Assembly: GCF_024372725.1 (NCBI RefSeq) | Contig: NZ_VOUA01000009.1 | Span: 1 to 64,000 of the forward strand | Direction of reading: 5' to 3' | Origin: Methanosarcina sp. KYL-1 | GTDB lineage: Archaea > Halobacteriota > Methanosarcinia > Methanosarcinales > Methanosarcinaceae | DNA length: 64,000 nt | Part shown: positions 1 through 7,848 of the stretch, piece after piece | How the letters are laid out: the number at the start of each line of letters is the position of its first letter | How positions within the stretch are numbered: position 1 is the stretch's first letter | Translations under genes and position numbers: made by a program | The notes under the pieces: model-generated | The model's database searches: none | What the model was told of the DNA's origin: nothing | Seen by the model: the letters and a program-made list of their open reading frames with translations, nothing else

Positions 1-118
1 AACATTTCCCGAAGAGAGTCTTCGAGAGTAGATTGGGGATGAGGCGACATAGACGTACTATTATTAAGTTTGTTAATATAAAAACACACACCGGGATGCT
101 TGTCTAACGCTTAACCGA

Positions 119-690
119 TGACGCATGTATTTAAATTACGAATAATAGCATTGGAGTGACTGAAGAATACCGCTGCACAATGAAAAAGATCACTCTGGTA
201 ACTGACCTGATACATTTTCACAACTAAAAAGATCATTCTGATAACCAGTAAATACACCTGGACAACGGAAAAAATTGTAAATATTTGTATCCTTTTTTCA
301 TGTCGTGATTTTCTTTGTGGCAGCAAGTCGAAAGCAGAATGTTGAGAGCAGGATAGAAAACCAGAGTGAGGTGCTCTTTTTTCAATAGTTCTTTTCACCA
401 TTTTATTTTGCAAGCAATCTAGGACTATACGCACTTGAAATGTAAAATCAGGCACATGCGGACTCGTCAACACGATTTGGGTTTATACAGTTAAGTCTTT
501 TCAGCTTGGGGTTTTCAGTCCAACTGCGTAAGTCATACAATCTTTCCCATTGAATTCGGAAAAGGCCGCCCGCTGAGGCGGGCGGTGAGTGCCTTGGGAA
601 TATTAAAAGATAACGACTGGCCTTAACCCGGGTCAGGAATTGCCACAATCGGGGGACCTTTTCCATAATACAACAGGATTTCTACGGATA
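119..690 (-). repeat. Composite hairpin repeat, copy A
   Basis: Reverse-oriented copy of a composite repeat also found at 4398-5015 and 22170-22755. Read on the minus strand it starts with the shared end TAGAAATCCTGTTGTATT near 685, holds a GC hairpin (stem 565-573 with 578-586) and continues through a conserved block containing a CACGACATGAAAA motif near 300. It ends in degenerate T-rich repeats with AGTCA/GTGAC motifs between 119 and 270. The second hairpin expected at the far end is eroded. A MITE is inserted at 420-537. I see no convincing gene in 1-846; open frames here are shadows of the repeat. Confidence 0.65.
420..537. mobile_element. 118-bp MITE, copy 1, with 5-bp target duplication
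   Basis: Terminal inverted repeats are TAGGACTATACGCACTTGAA on the left and, read inward, TATGACTTACGCAGTTGG on the right. The element is flanked by CAATC at 415-419 and again at 538-542, a 5-bp target-site duplication. It is inserted inside composite repeat A; copy C at 22170-22755 lacks it at the corresponding place, so an empty site is visible. The same element lies at 50724-50840 in opposite orientation. It has no coding capacity and would need a transposase supplied from elsewhere. Confidence 0.8.
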
Positions 691-696
691 TGTATG

Positions 697-798
697 TTGA
701 ACTGGATGATATTTTGAACTGGATGATATTTTGAACTGGATGATATTTTGAACTGGATGATATTTTGAACTGGATGATATGTTGAACTGGATGATATG
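697..798. repeat. 17-bp tandem repeat, six units
   Basis: Unit TTGAACTGGATGATATT is repeated six times with exact 17-bp spacing from 697. The last two units carry GT where the others have TT. The array lies directly upstream of the Nudix gene and may overlap its promoter region. Confidence 0.9.
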
Positions 799-846
799 TT
801 GAAATTGATTTTTCCCTATCGTATGCTTTAAATAGTTACTAAAAAA

Positions 847-1290
847 ATGTCAATAGATAATATATCTGGAAAATGTGATCTTTTCAAGGGGGTGACACGT
901 ATTTCCAGCGCATACGATACTCGTAGAGGTTCGGTAATAGTTGAAACTGATAAGGGAATTTTGCTCGTAAGCAGTTCGGGAGGTTTCTATCGGCTTCCCG
1001 GAGGAAAACCGAAAGAAGGGGAAGCAAGCATCCAGGCGGCAATCCGGGAGCTTCGGGAAGAGACGGGACTGCGGGCGCATGAGGTGAAGTATCTGTTCAA
1101 GTTTCATGCGTCCAAGATTTTCAGGATCAAGGCCAAAGGGGAACCGGTGCCGAGCAGCGAGATACATCACTTCGCGTTTTTCAAGCCCGGAAAGGATATG
1201 AAATTGAAGGTTTCCTATAATACATTAAAAATATTGGATAAGTATGATGGATTAAGAGAAAGGGGTAAAGAAATGGATAAAGAAATGTGA
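847..1290 (+). CDS. Nudix hydrolase
   Basis: A 147-residue protein of the Nudix superfamily, which hydrolyses nucleoside diphosphates linked to another moiety. The Nudix box is complete at residues 53-75: G53, E59, then R67-E68-x-x-E71-E72-x-G74, the residues that bind the catalytic metal. The segment before it is a typical strand leading into LPGGK. The length is usual for a single-domain member. The substrate cannot be told from sequence. The ATG at 847 follows an AT-rich stretch, and no strong Shine-Dalgarno site is visible. The last codons lie inside a 24-bp tandem repeat that runs on past the stop, so the charged C-terminal tail was probably shaped by repeat expansion. Confidence 0.88.
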   Translation: MSIDNISGKCDLFKGVTRISSAYDTRRGSVIVETDKGILLVSSSGGFYRLPGGKPKEGEASIQAAIRELREETGLRAHEVKYLFKFHASKIFRIKAKGEPVPSSEIHHFAFFKPGKDMKLKVSYNTLKILDKYDGLRERGKEMDKEM

Positions 1291-1340
1291 ACGGAAATGG
1301 ATAAAGAAATGTGAACGGAAATGGATAAGGAAATGAATAC
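1271..1340. repeat. 24-bp tandem repeat, three units
   Basis: Three units beginning AAATGGATAAAGAAATG start at 1271, 1295 and 1319. The first encodes the C-terminus and stop codon of the Nudix gene; the other two are non-coding. Confidence 0.85.
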
Positions 1341-1499
1341 ATAAATAGGGTATAAATAAGAGGTTATGTTTCAGTCGGGGATCAGCATCTGTCCGGAGAT
1401 CAGGTTTTGGCTCTTCGCCGTTCTCTGTGGGTAAGATGGAGCCCAATTCAAGACCGTGTTGGTTTTTGTAAGGATAACCACTCAAAAAAGCGAGGTGCC

Positions 1500-2531
1500 T
1501 CAGTTTTTATCCGGGGCCAGAAGGTTCAGGTCTTCTCTTGCCTGTTCTTTATCCGGTACGTATTGAAACACATCTTTCAGGGCTTCGATGGCTTTTGGCT
1601 GCATATCCAGGTTGTTGTTTGATGCAAGGCCTGTAAGGTCTTTCCAGGCTTTTTGTTTGTCAGGGACGTGTTGAAATGCTTCTTTTATGCCCCGGAAGGC
1701 ACTTATCCTCACATGGCCGTAGTCGTCTGCGGTCAGTTTGAGGAGGTCTTCCCATGCCTGCTGTTTATCGGGGGCATGTTGGAATGCCGTTCCCAGCACA
1801 TCTGCTGCTCTCAGGCGTACATCCTGATCTTTTTGTGAAAGCAAGCGGCGCAGTTTCCTCCAGGCTTTTTGCCTGTCCGGGACATATTGGAGTGCGGTCC
1901 CCAGCACCTCTGTTGTCCTGCGTAATACCTGGAGATTTTCAGTTGAGTTTGGTTTGATAGCAAGGAGTAATCTGATCAGGTCTCCCCAGGCCTCCTGCTT
2001 TTCAGGGATCTGCTGGAATGCATCTTCCAGTTTCCCTGCTGCTATTTTGTTTACAGGGAATTCTTTTGAAGCCAGTTCAATCAGGTCTGCCCAGGCCTGC
2101 TGCTTTTCAGGTACGTGTTCAAATGCCTTTGGCAGAGCCTCTGCTGCCTTCCATCTTATATATAAATTTCCATCATATGCCATTCTACGCAGGTCTTCCC
2201 ATGCCTTCTGTTTTTCGGGTATGTGTTCAAATGCCTCTTCCAGTGCCTCTGTTGCCTCGACTCTCACGCAATTGTCTTCGTCTGTGGTCAGTTTGAGGAG
2301 GTCTTCCCATGCCTGTTGTTTATCCGGTAATAAACTGAAGTTCTCTTTGAACTGGTTTGCGGCCTCCAGGCGTTCCCTCCGGTCACAACTAAAACATTTT
2401 TTATTAATTTCGTTCTGGTTCACCACAATCCACACCTTTAATGTTTTAGTATGCAAACATCTAAATCCCACATCTTTGTGCTTTAATTTACAAATATCTA
2501 AATCCCACACCTTTAATGTTTTAATGTACAA
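1500..2531 (-). CDS. HEAT-like helical repeat protein
   Basis: Eight tandem units of roughly 37 residues follow the pattern P-(D/E)-K-Q-x-A-W-x-D-L, then a segment with VR-x-x-A-x-E-A-L and A-F-x-x, typical of HEAT/ARM-like alpha-solenoids. Such solenoids usually bind other proteins; no partner or function is evident. No signal peptide or membrane segment is seen. The start is doubtful. The frame is open to a TTG at 2531, but the first ~35 codons are a DNA tandem repeat and no ATG exists upstream of the solenoid. A GTG near 2427 is the more likely start. There is no obvious operon partner. Confidence 0.7.
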   Translation of the reverse strand: MYIKTLKVWDLDICKLKHKDVGFRCLHTKTLKVWIVVNQNEINKKCFSCDRRERLEAANQFKENFSLLPDKQQAWEDLLKLTTDEDNCVRVEATEALEEAFEHIPEKQKAWEDLRRMAYDGNLYIRWKAAEALPKAFEHVPEKQQAWADLIELASKEFPVNKIAAGKLEDAFQQIPEKQEAWGDLIRLLLAIKPNSTENLQVLRRTTEVLGTALQYVPDRQKAWRKLRRLLSQKDQDVRLRAADVLGTAFQHAPDKQQAWEDLLKLTADDYGHVRISAFRGIKEAFQHVPDKQKAWKDLTGLASNNNLDMQPKAIEALKDVFQYVPDKEQAREDLNLLAPDKN

Positions 2532-2545
2532 ACATATAAAATAAT
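2427..2545. repeat. Approximately 37-bp tandem repeat, three units
   Basis: Three imperfect units of the type AAATCCCACACCTTTAATG followed by a TTTAATxTACAAAxAT tail. The array overlaps the dubious 5' end of the HEAT-like gene and gives its open frame a repeated N-terminus, so it is probably not coding. Confidence 0.75.
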
Positions 2546-2726
2546 TTTTCTATCACTTCTCCCACGCCTTAACTTTCAACTTTATCACCCTGTCCCCACA
2601 AAGGAGTAATAATTAATATTAATTAACTGTTCTACAATTTTCCCATAAATTAGTCCTAATTTTGGAAAGCATACCTAATTAAGGTATGATGCCAACTTTA
2701 ATAAAAAGACTGAAAATTGATCTCCT

Positions 2727-4355
2727 ATGCACCCGAAAACCAGGCAAATCCTTGAAACTTTTGAAGAAATCAACAAAATCCCGCGCTGTTCCAAACATGA
2801 AGAAAAAATCTCCCTCTGGCTGCAGGACCGGGCAAGAGCTAACGGCTTTGAGGTTAAGACCGATGCTGTCGGCAATGTCTTAATCAAAGTTCCCGCAAGC
2901 TCCGGGTATGAAAACTCTCCTACCCTTGTCCTGCAGGGGCACATGGACATGGTCTGTGAGAAGAAAAAAGACTCAAACCATGATTTTTCCAGGGACCCGG
3001 TTGAGTGTGTGTATGAAGGGGACTGGCTGATAGGAAACGGCACAAATATCGGGGCGGACAACGGGATTGCACTTGCCATAGGGCTGGTTGTGGCGGAGTC
3101 CGGAAAGGCGGGGGAAATCGGGCACCCGCCTCTTGAGCTGCTTTTTACGGTGGACGAGGAGACGGGGCTTACAGGGGCCCTGGCGCTGGAACCCGGGTTT
3201 TTTGATGGGAGAATCCTGCTTAACCTGGACTCCGAGGAAGAAGGGGTCTTTCTCGTCGGGTGTGCGGGAGGAAAGAATTCAAGACTCGCGCTGCCTGTGA
3301 AGTACGAGCATTTCGAGTACGGGAAAGAAGGGTTCAGGCTTTTCAAGCTCAGTGTGGAGGGATTAAAAGGCGGGCACTCGGGAGTCGAGATCCACAGCCA
3401 GAGGGCAAATGCAATCGGGATAGTTGCTCGCAGCCTTGACCTTGTAAGGAAGGAAGTTGGGACCTGGGGGTTCGGTTTGGTCATGGTTTCCGGGGGGAGT
3501 ACCCATAATGCGATCCCTAATTCTGCGGAAGCGTATTTTGTGCTCGAGAGAAAGTGGGCTAAAAAAGTAGAAGAGCTTGTCTCAAAATTCGAAAAAACGC
3601 TCCTTAGCGAATTTGCAGAAAACGACCCGGAACTCAGGCTAAAAATTGAAGAAGCCAGGATGGATGCCGTGAGTGGTACGGGGACTGTAGCTGATCCGAA
3701 GGCCGCTTTCGAAACCTCCGAAAAGAAGGCTGCCGGGAATGTGTTTCCGAAAACGTTTCCGGAAAACCGGGTACTTACGGCCGGGAGTACGGAAAAAGTT
3801 CTCAACCTGCTCCTCGCCCTGCCCCACGGGGTCTACAGGATGTCGGACAGGATCCCGGGGCTCGTGGAAACCTCTAACAACCTGGCGACCGTCAGGACCG
3901 AAGAAAACGAGCTCAAAGTCCTGTCCAGCCAGCGCAGTTCCGTCATGAGCCGGCTTGCCGAAATCACCGGGAAAGTGGAAGCCGTGGCAAAACTTGCAGG
4001 GGCGGAAGTCCTGCACGAGCATGGGTACCCTGCCTGGGAAGCTGACCTTGAATCCGAACTCCTTGCCAGGTGCAGGGAAGTCTACGCCGCCACCTTCGGA
4101 AAAGAGCCGGTAATCGAAACCGTGCATGCAGGGCTAGAATGCGGGGTCATCGGCTCGAAGTGCGGCAGCCGGGTCGGAAGTGATGATGTCGGTGATAGTG
4201 GCGGAGAGGGTGGTGACAGCGGTGACGGTGGCATTGAGATGATATCCATGGGGCCGACTATCAAGTACCCCCACTCCCCGGATGAGAAGATCTATATCCC
4301 TTCCATCGAAAAAACCTGGACATTCCTTGAAAACCTGCTTAAGAGTTACCGCTAA
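2727..4355 (+). CDS. pepD: Aminoacyl-histidine dipeptidase (M20, PepD)
   Basis: A 542-residue metallopeptidase of the M20 family that splits dipeptides such as Xaa-His in the cytoplasm. Visible metal-site motifs are H72-x-D74 in LQGHMDMV, D111 in GADNG, and the catalytic E144-E145 in TVDEETG. The length is slightly above the usual ~485-500 because of a Gly/Asp/Ser-rich insertion near residues 485-505 (about 4180-4238), just before the conserved ISMGPTI. That insertion is encoded by imperfect GGTGATAGTGG-like repeats. The ATG at 2727 opens the conserved N-terminal helix; no close Shine-Dalgarno is visible. The gene stands alone, with repeats downstream. Confidence 0.9.
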   Translation: MHPKTRQILETFEEINKIPRCSKHEEKISLWLQDRARANGFEVKTDAVGNVLIKVPASSGYENSPTLVLQGHMDMVCEKKKDSNHDFSRDPVECVYEGDWLIGNGTNIGADNGIALAIGLVVAESGKAGEIGHPPLELLFTVDEETGLTGALALEPGFFDGRILLNLDSEEEGVFLVGCAGGKNSRLALPVKYEHFEYGKEGFRLFKLSVEGLKGGHSGVEIHSQRANAIGIVARSLDLVRKEVGTWGFGLVMVSGGSTHNAIPNSAEAYFVLERKWAKKVEELVSKFEKTLLSEFAENDPELRLKIEEARMDAVSGTGTVADPKAAFETSEKKAAGNVFPKTFPENRVLTAGSTEKVLNLLLALPHGVYRMSDRIPGLVETSNNLATVRTEENELKVLSSQRSSVMSRLAEITGKVEAVAKLAGAEVLHEHGYPAWEADLESELLARCREVYAATFGKEPVIETVHAGLECGVIGSKCGSRVGSDDVGDSGGEGGDSGDGGIEMISMGPTIKYPHSPDEKIYIPSIEKTWTFLENLLKSYR

Positions 4356-4397
4356 TTAATCAGCCTTTAAAAGTTGCGGTTAAAAGGATCTTTTTAA

Positions 4398-5015
4398 ACG
4401 GTTCCGTAGAAATCCTGTTGTATTGTGGAAAAGGTTCCCGGGATGTGGCCGATTCCTGACCCGTGTAAGGCTGGTCTGTGTAAGGCTGGTTTTTATCTTT
4501 ATATCGTTCCCGGGGCTCTCACCGCCCGCCTCAGCGGGCGGCCTTTTCCGAATTCACTGAGATAAAATGCTTGAAAAATAAACTGCTGGCGTAGGATGCC
4601 TGCACTCTGATTTTCCATCCTGCTTTCTCTGTTCTGCTCTCAACATTATGCTTTCGACATCCTGTCCCAGAGAAGATCACGACATGAAAACCAGGGGACA
4701 AATTAATGCAAAAGTTTTTTTAATTGTCCGTATGCTTTTCATTCAGTTATCGCAATGACTTTTTAAGTCATCCTGCTGTACTTTATTCAGTCACCACAGT
4801 AACTTTTTAAGTCATCCTGCTGTACTTTATTCAGTCACCACAGTAACTTTTTAAGTCATCTTGCTGTATTTTAGCAGTCACTGTAATAACCTTTTAAGTC
4901 ATTCTGCTATACTAGACATTTTAATACTAATTTTTGTCATTAAAATTATTTTGTGGAAAAGCCGGTCGTCGAAGACGACCGGTGAGAGTGCCGGTACCTG
5001 AAAAACAAATTGAAA
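4398..5015 (+). repeat. Composite hairpin repeat, copy B
   Basis: Best-preserved copy of the composite repeat. In order: the end GGTTCCGTAGAAATCCTG at 4400; a minus-oriented GC hairpin (4521-4529 with 4534-4542); a conserved ~170-bp block; four 44-bp T-rich units (4741-4916); and a plus-oriented hairpin (4962-4970 with 4974-4982) followed by GGTGAGAGTGCCGGTACC. The two hairpins are about 430 bp apart and face outward. Copy C repeats this plan. No gene is present in 4356-5076. Confidence 0.75.
4741..4916 (+). repeat. 44-bp tandem repeat, four units
   Basis: Units beginning ATTCAGTCAC and containing TTTTTAAGTCATCCTGCTGTA start at 4741, 4785, 4829 and about 4873; the second and third are nearly identical. 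Degenerate forms of the same unit occur in copies A and C and around 34,540-34,670. Confidence 0.85.
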
Positions 5016-5076
5016 AAAAGGTTTACAGTGATAGCTCGTATAAAGGGGAATTACAGTTGCTCTGCCTGGATTATTT

Positions 5077-5577
5077 TTATTTTGAGTGGAAATTGTTTTC
5101 CCTTTTTCCGGTTTTTTCTTCTTTAGAGGGATAACTGGAAATTCCGGCTTCATCTCCTTTTTTGTACAACACCCAGTTCCCTTCACTGGCCTGAGATTTC
5201 ATTTCGCTGCTTGTCGGCGGTTTTTCTCTCTCGCTGTCCTTTGTCTTCGAGCGTACCTTTATGAAGTAAGCCAGGGCTGCAATGGGCAGGGCGTAGCCTA
5301 TTCCGTATAAAGCAAGGTTGTCATCCTGCTGTTCAAGGACCGCGCTCAGGAAGTTGACTGCAAGCACCACTGCCGTGAGCCCCACCAGGTTCAGCTCCAG
5401 TTCCTCTATGTCATTTATCTCCAGCCAGCCCGGTAAAGGGAGCGGCTGGATAAACAGCTGGTAGAGGCCGAATGAGATGAGGAAGAGTACTGTCCCGACC
5501 AGGAAAAGATGGACGATCTCCACAAGTTCGATGATGATGACACTTTTCGTATCCGCCTCCTCTGTTCCGGCAAGTAA
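5077..5577 (-). pseudogene. N-terminally truncated UPF0114/YqhA-family gene
   Basis: The frame encodes the last three quarters of a protein closely matching the intact paralogue at 7006-7569, including the QPLPLPGWL and GYALPIAALAYF segments. It lacks about the first 45-50 residues with the first membrane helix. Going upstream the frame meets a TAA at 5578-5580, only ~55 bases past the stop of the aquaporin gene, so a deletion appears to have joined the two. The only in-frame start is a GTG at 5523 with no Shine-Dalgarno. Expression as a three-helix protein cannot be excluded, but a decaying copy is likelier. Confidence 0.7.
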
Positions 5578-5633
5578 TTAGTCTCAATCTACTTTCTTCA
5601 TTCCTTTTGAGAACCGGGACTGTCTTCTGAACC

Positions 5634-6350
5634 TTATCCTTCCGTACCCGATTCAGCCTCAGCTCCGACTGCACGATATGCGATGCCGGCAAGAGCCCCT
5701 CCGACTAGCGGTGCCAGCCAGAACAGCCACAGCTGCTGAATTGCCCAGCCGCCGACGAACAGCGCCTGCGATGTGCTGCGGGCCGGGTTCACCGAGGTGT
5801 TTGTCACCGGGATGCTGATCAGGTGGATAAGGGTCAGCCCAAGCCCTATGGCAATCGGTGCAAAACCCGGTGGGGCGCGGATGTCAGTCGAGCCGAGAAT
5901 GATGAAGAGGAACATGAAGGTCATCACAAGCTCGCAGACCATTGCTGAGGACAACGAATACCCGCCGGGTGAGTGTTCCCCGTAACCGTTGGCCGCAAAA
6001 CCGCTCTCAACCAGATCGAAGCCGGGCTGGCCGTTTGCGATAATCGATAGTACGAACGCAGCGATGATGGCCCCTGCCAGCTGTGCGATGATGTACGGGA
6101 CGATGTCCTTTGCAGGAAAGCGGCCGCCTGTGAAGAGGCCGATCGTGACAGCCGGGTTGAGGTGGCAGCCCGAGATGTGTCCGATCGCAAAAGCCATCGT
6201 CAGGACGGTCAGTCCGAAAGCCAGGGCGACGCCGGCAAAGCCGATGCCCAGCTCAGGGAAGCCAGCCGCCAGAACTGCGCTGCCACAGCCCCCGAGGACC
6301 AGCCAGAAAGTACCTATAAGCTCTGCTGAGAATCGATGTATTAAGTTCAT
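5634..6350 (-). CDS. Aquaporin (MIP family, AqpZ-like)
   Basis: A membrane channel of about 238 residues with six predicted helices and two half-helices. Both signature NPA boxes are intact: LNPAV in the first loop after GHISGCH, and VNPAR in the second after VTNTS, the latter supplying the selectivity-filter arginine. The overall sequence resembles bacterial AqpZ water channels more than the glycerol-facilitator branch. The ATG at 6350 is chosen because a GGGGGG run lies just upstream; an in-frame ATG at 6380 has no such site. It opens the bacterial-type island, and a truncated UPF0114 copy follows directly downstream. Water transport is inferred from the family. Confidence 0.9.
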   Translation of the reverse strand: MNLIHRFSAELIGTFWLVLGGCGSAVLAAGFPELGIGFAGVALAFGLTVLTMAFAIGHISGCHLNPAVTIGLFTGGRFPAKDIVPYIIAQLAGAIIAAFVLSIIANGQPGFDLVESGFAANGYGEHSPGGYSLSSAMVCELVMTFMFLFIILGSTDIRAPPGFAPIAIGLGLTLIHLISIPVTNTSVNPARSTSQALFVGGWAIQQLWLFWLAPLVGGALAGIAYRAVGAEAESGTEG

Positions 6351-6454
6351 GAGAACCCCCCTTTTGATTATGAATGCCAATAGCTGTCTGGTTATGTAAT
6401 TTCAGTCAACTGGATCCAGGAGATAAACACTTTGAACCTGCTTTACAATCTTGA

Positions 6455-6592
6455 GCACCGATTATCATAGGTCAGGTCTGGATGCTACCTGTCGATTTGG
6501 GCTCGGCAGGTGAGGGCTTGTCAAATGTTCTCCCGATAACGCACGGAAGAGGTATTTCGGGCCCATGTCCTATAAATTCAGGTATGTATTAT
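6455..6592 (-). pseudogene. Sulfatase relic 1 (5' fragment with internal deletion)
   Basis: On the minus strand this matches the 5' end of the sulfatase gene at 9265-11622: an IGRT-x4-SPAxP segment is still readable. It then jumps to a match with an internal part of that gene (the DLTYDN region near 11,075), and the frame ends in a stop. About 430 bp are missing between the two parts. The upstream leader and promoter are retained next to it. The segment is therefore the remains of another sulfatase copy, not a gene. Confidence 0.75.
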
Positions 6593-6700
6593 CCCCCACT
6601 CTATTGGAACCTGCAAGACCACCCTCCCTGGCTTGAGGTTCAGCGCTTCGATCTTTACATTATTTGCTTTAATTTAATATAAATCCGTTATTATATATTC
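6593..6700 (-). promoter_or_regulatory. Sulfatase-type leader module, copy 1
   Basis: A conserved leader reading from right to left. It has an AT-rich TATA-like stretch near 6670-6700, a hairpin with arms GAACC(T)GCAAG and CTTGAGGTTC at 6607-6641, then GGGGGATAAT a few bases before an ATA codon. It matches modules at 11632-11740 and 20920-21040. Here it drives only a relic. Confidence 0.6.
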
Positions 6701-6838
6701 ACTTGTATGCCTATTGGCATATTTCTCCAGTGTTTCTATTGCTCTCTGCTCCAGAAGACCGTTACAAGTTCTCTCGCCATATCTTTATCAGTTGACCGTA
6801 ATCAGTTGACCGTAGTCTGAGAAATTGAATAATTCGAT

Positions 6839-6997
6839 ATGAAGGATTCCTTCTGCAGAAAGGAAAAAGACTGGTTCATCCAGCACTCAAAATATGATCT
6901 GGATTTTTCCGGAAAATTTATTGAAAAGGTATCATTGATTAAACATGGAAGCAAGGGAAGAGTAAGCTGGAAAGACGAAAAGTCGGATAATCATTGA
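6839..6997 (+). CDS. Small ORF, 52 residues, unknown
   Basis: ATG at 6839 to TGA at 6995, encoding a charged, Lys-rich 52-residue peptide with Trp, Phe and Tyr residues and no membrane segment. The composition looks more coding than random, but there is no clear Shine-Dalgarno and I recognise no family. It could be the end of a lost gene. It converges with the UPF0114 gene, whose stop lies just beyond. Confidence 0.3.
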   Translation: MKDSFCRKEKDWFIQHSKYDLDFSGKFIEKVSLIKHGSKGRVSWKDEKSDNH

Positions 6998-7005
6998 ACC
7001 CGACT

Positions 7006-7569
7006 TCAATCTTTATTTTCTTCTGGTAACCAGCTCGATTCACTTTCCGCAGAAACTGCCTCCCCGAGTTTCGTCAAGTGTCCCTCTTCCTCCTCACTCT
7101 TCTTGCTCATCATTGAACGTACCTTCATGAAGTAAGCCAGAGCTGCAATGGGCAGGGCATAGCCTATGCCAAAAAAAGCCAGATTTGTTTCCTGCGGTTC
7201 AAAAATAATACTTAAAAAATTAACTCCAAGCACGACAATGGTGAGCCCCACCAGGTTCAATTCCAGTTCCTCAATATCATTTATCTTCAGCCAGCCCGGC
7301 AAAGGGAGCGGCTGGATAAACAACTGGTAGAGCCCAACAGAGGTGAGAAAGAGTACCGTACCGACCAGGAAGAGATGGACTGTTTCTACAATTTCAACAA
7401 TTATACTCGCCTCCGGTCCTGCAGCTTCCATCCCGGTAACCACTACTTGCATGAAGTGAACTAGGTCCACGCCACCTTTAATGAACAGGGCACAGGCAGC
7501 AATTGCCAGCCCTATGACCGGAATCAGCACGAAGTATCTTATACCGGCAATAAATTTCACGACTTTCAT
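7006..7569 (-). CDS. UPF0114 (YqhA-family) membrane protein
   Basis: A 187-residue integral membrane protein with four hydrophobic segments near residues 7-28, 62-83, 108-125 and 135-152, and a charged Glu/Lys-rich C-terminal tail. The family has no firmly established biochemical role; relatives in bacteria often sit near stress and transport genes. The ATG at 7569 follows a GAGGGGG Shine-Dalgarno. A truncated second copy is at 5077-5577; the segments around QPLPLPGWL and NDIEELELNLVGLT are identical or nearly so, pointing to a local duplication flanking the aquaporin gene. Confidence 0.8.
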   Translation of the reverse strand: MKVVKFIAGIRYFVLIPVIGLAIAACALFIKGGVDLVHFMQVVVTGMEAAGPEASIIVEIVETVHLFLVGTVLFLTSVGLYQLFIQPLPLPGWLKINDIEELELNLVGLTIVVLGVNFLSIIFEPQETNLAFFGIGYALPIAALAYFMKVRSMMSKKSEEEEGHLTKLGEAVSAESESSWLPEENKD

Positions 7570-7848
7570 TGTAGATTCCCCCTCTCCCCTGGAGAGATAT
7601 TTTTTGGTTTTTCTTTGTTTTTTCGAACACTTTTATGTCGGTGGCTCTAAGTTGCTGCAATCCCGGAGGGACCAGTATTCTGGAATGATACCACAAATTT
7701 ACTGTTCTGTCATTATCCATTTATTCCAGGATTTTAGAGTCATTGTGCCCCCCTACGTTCAAAATACAGCTGTGCTTCTGTTGCTAACGATTTTTTTGTG
7801 TTGTCTATTTGTTATCTCCCTTAAATGATCCCCACTTCACTATCTTTG

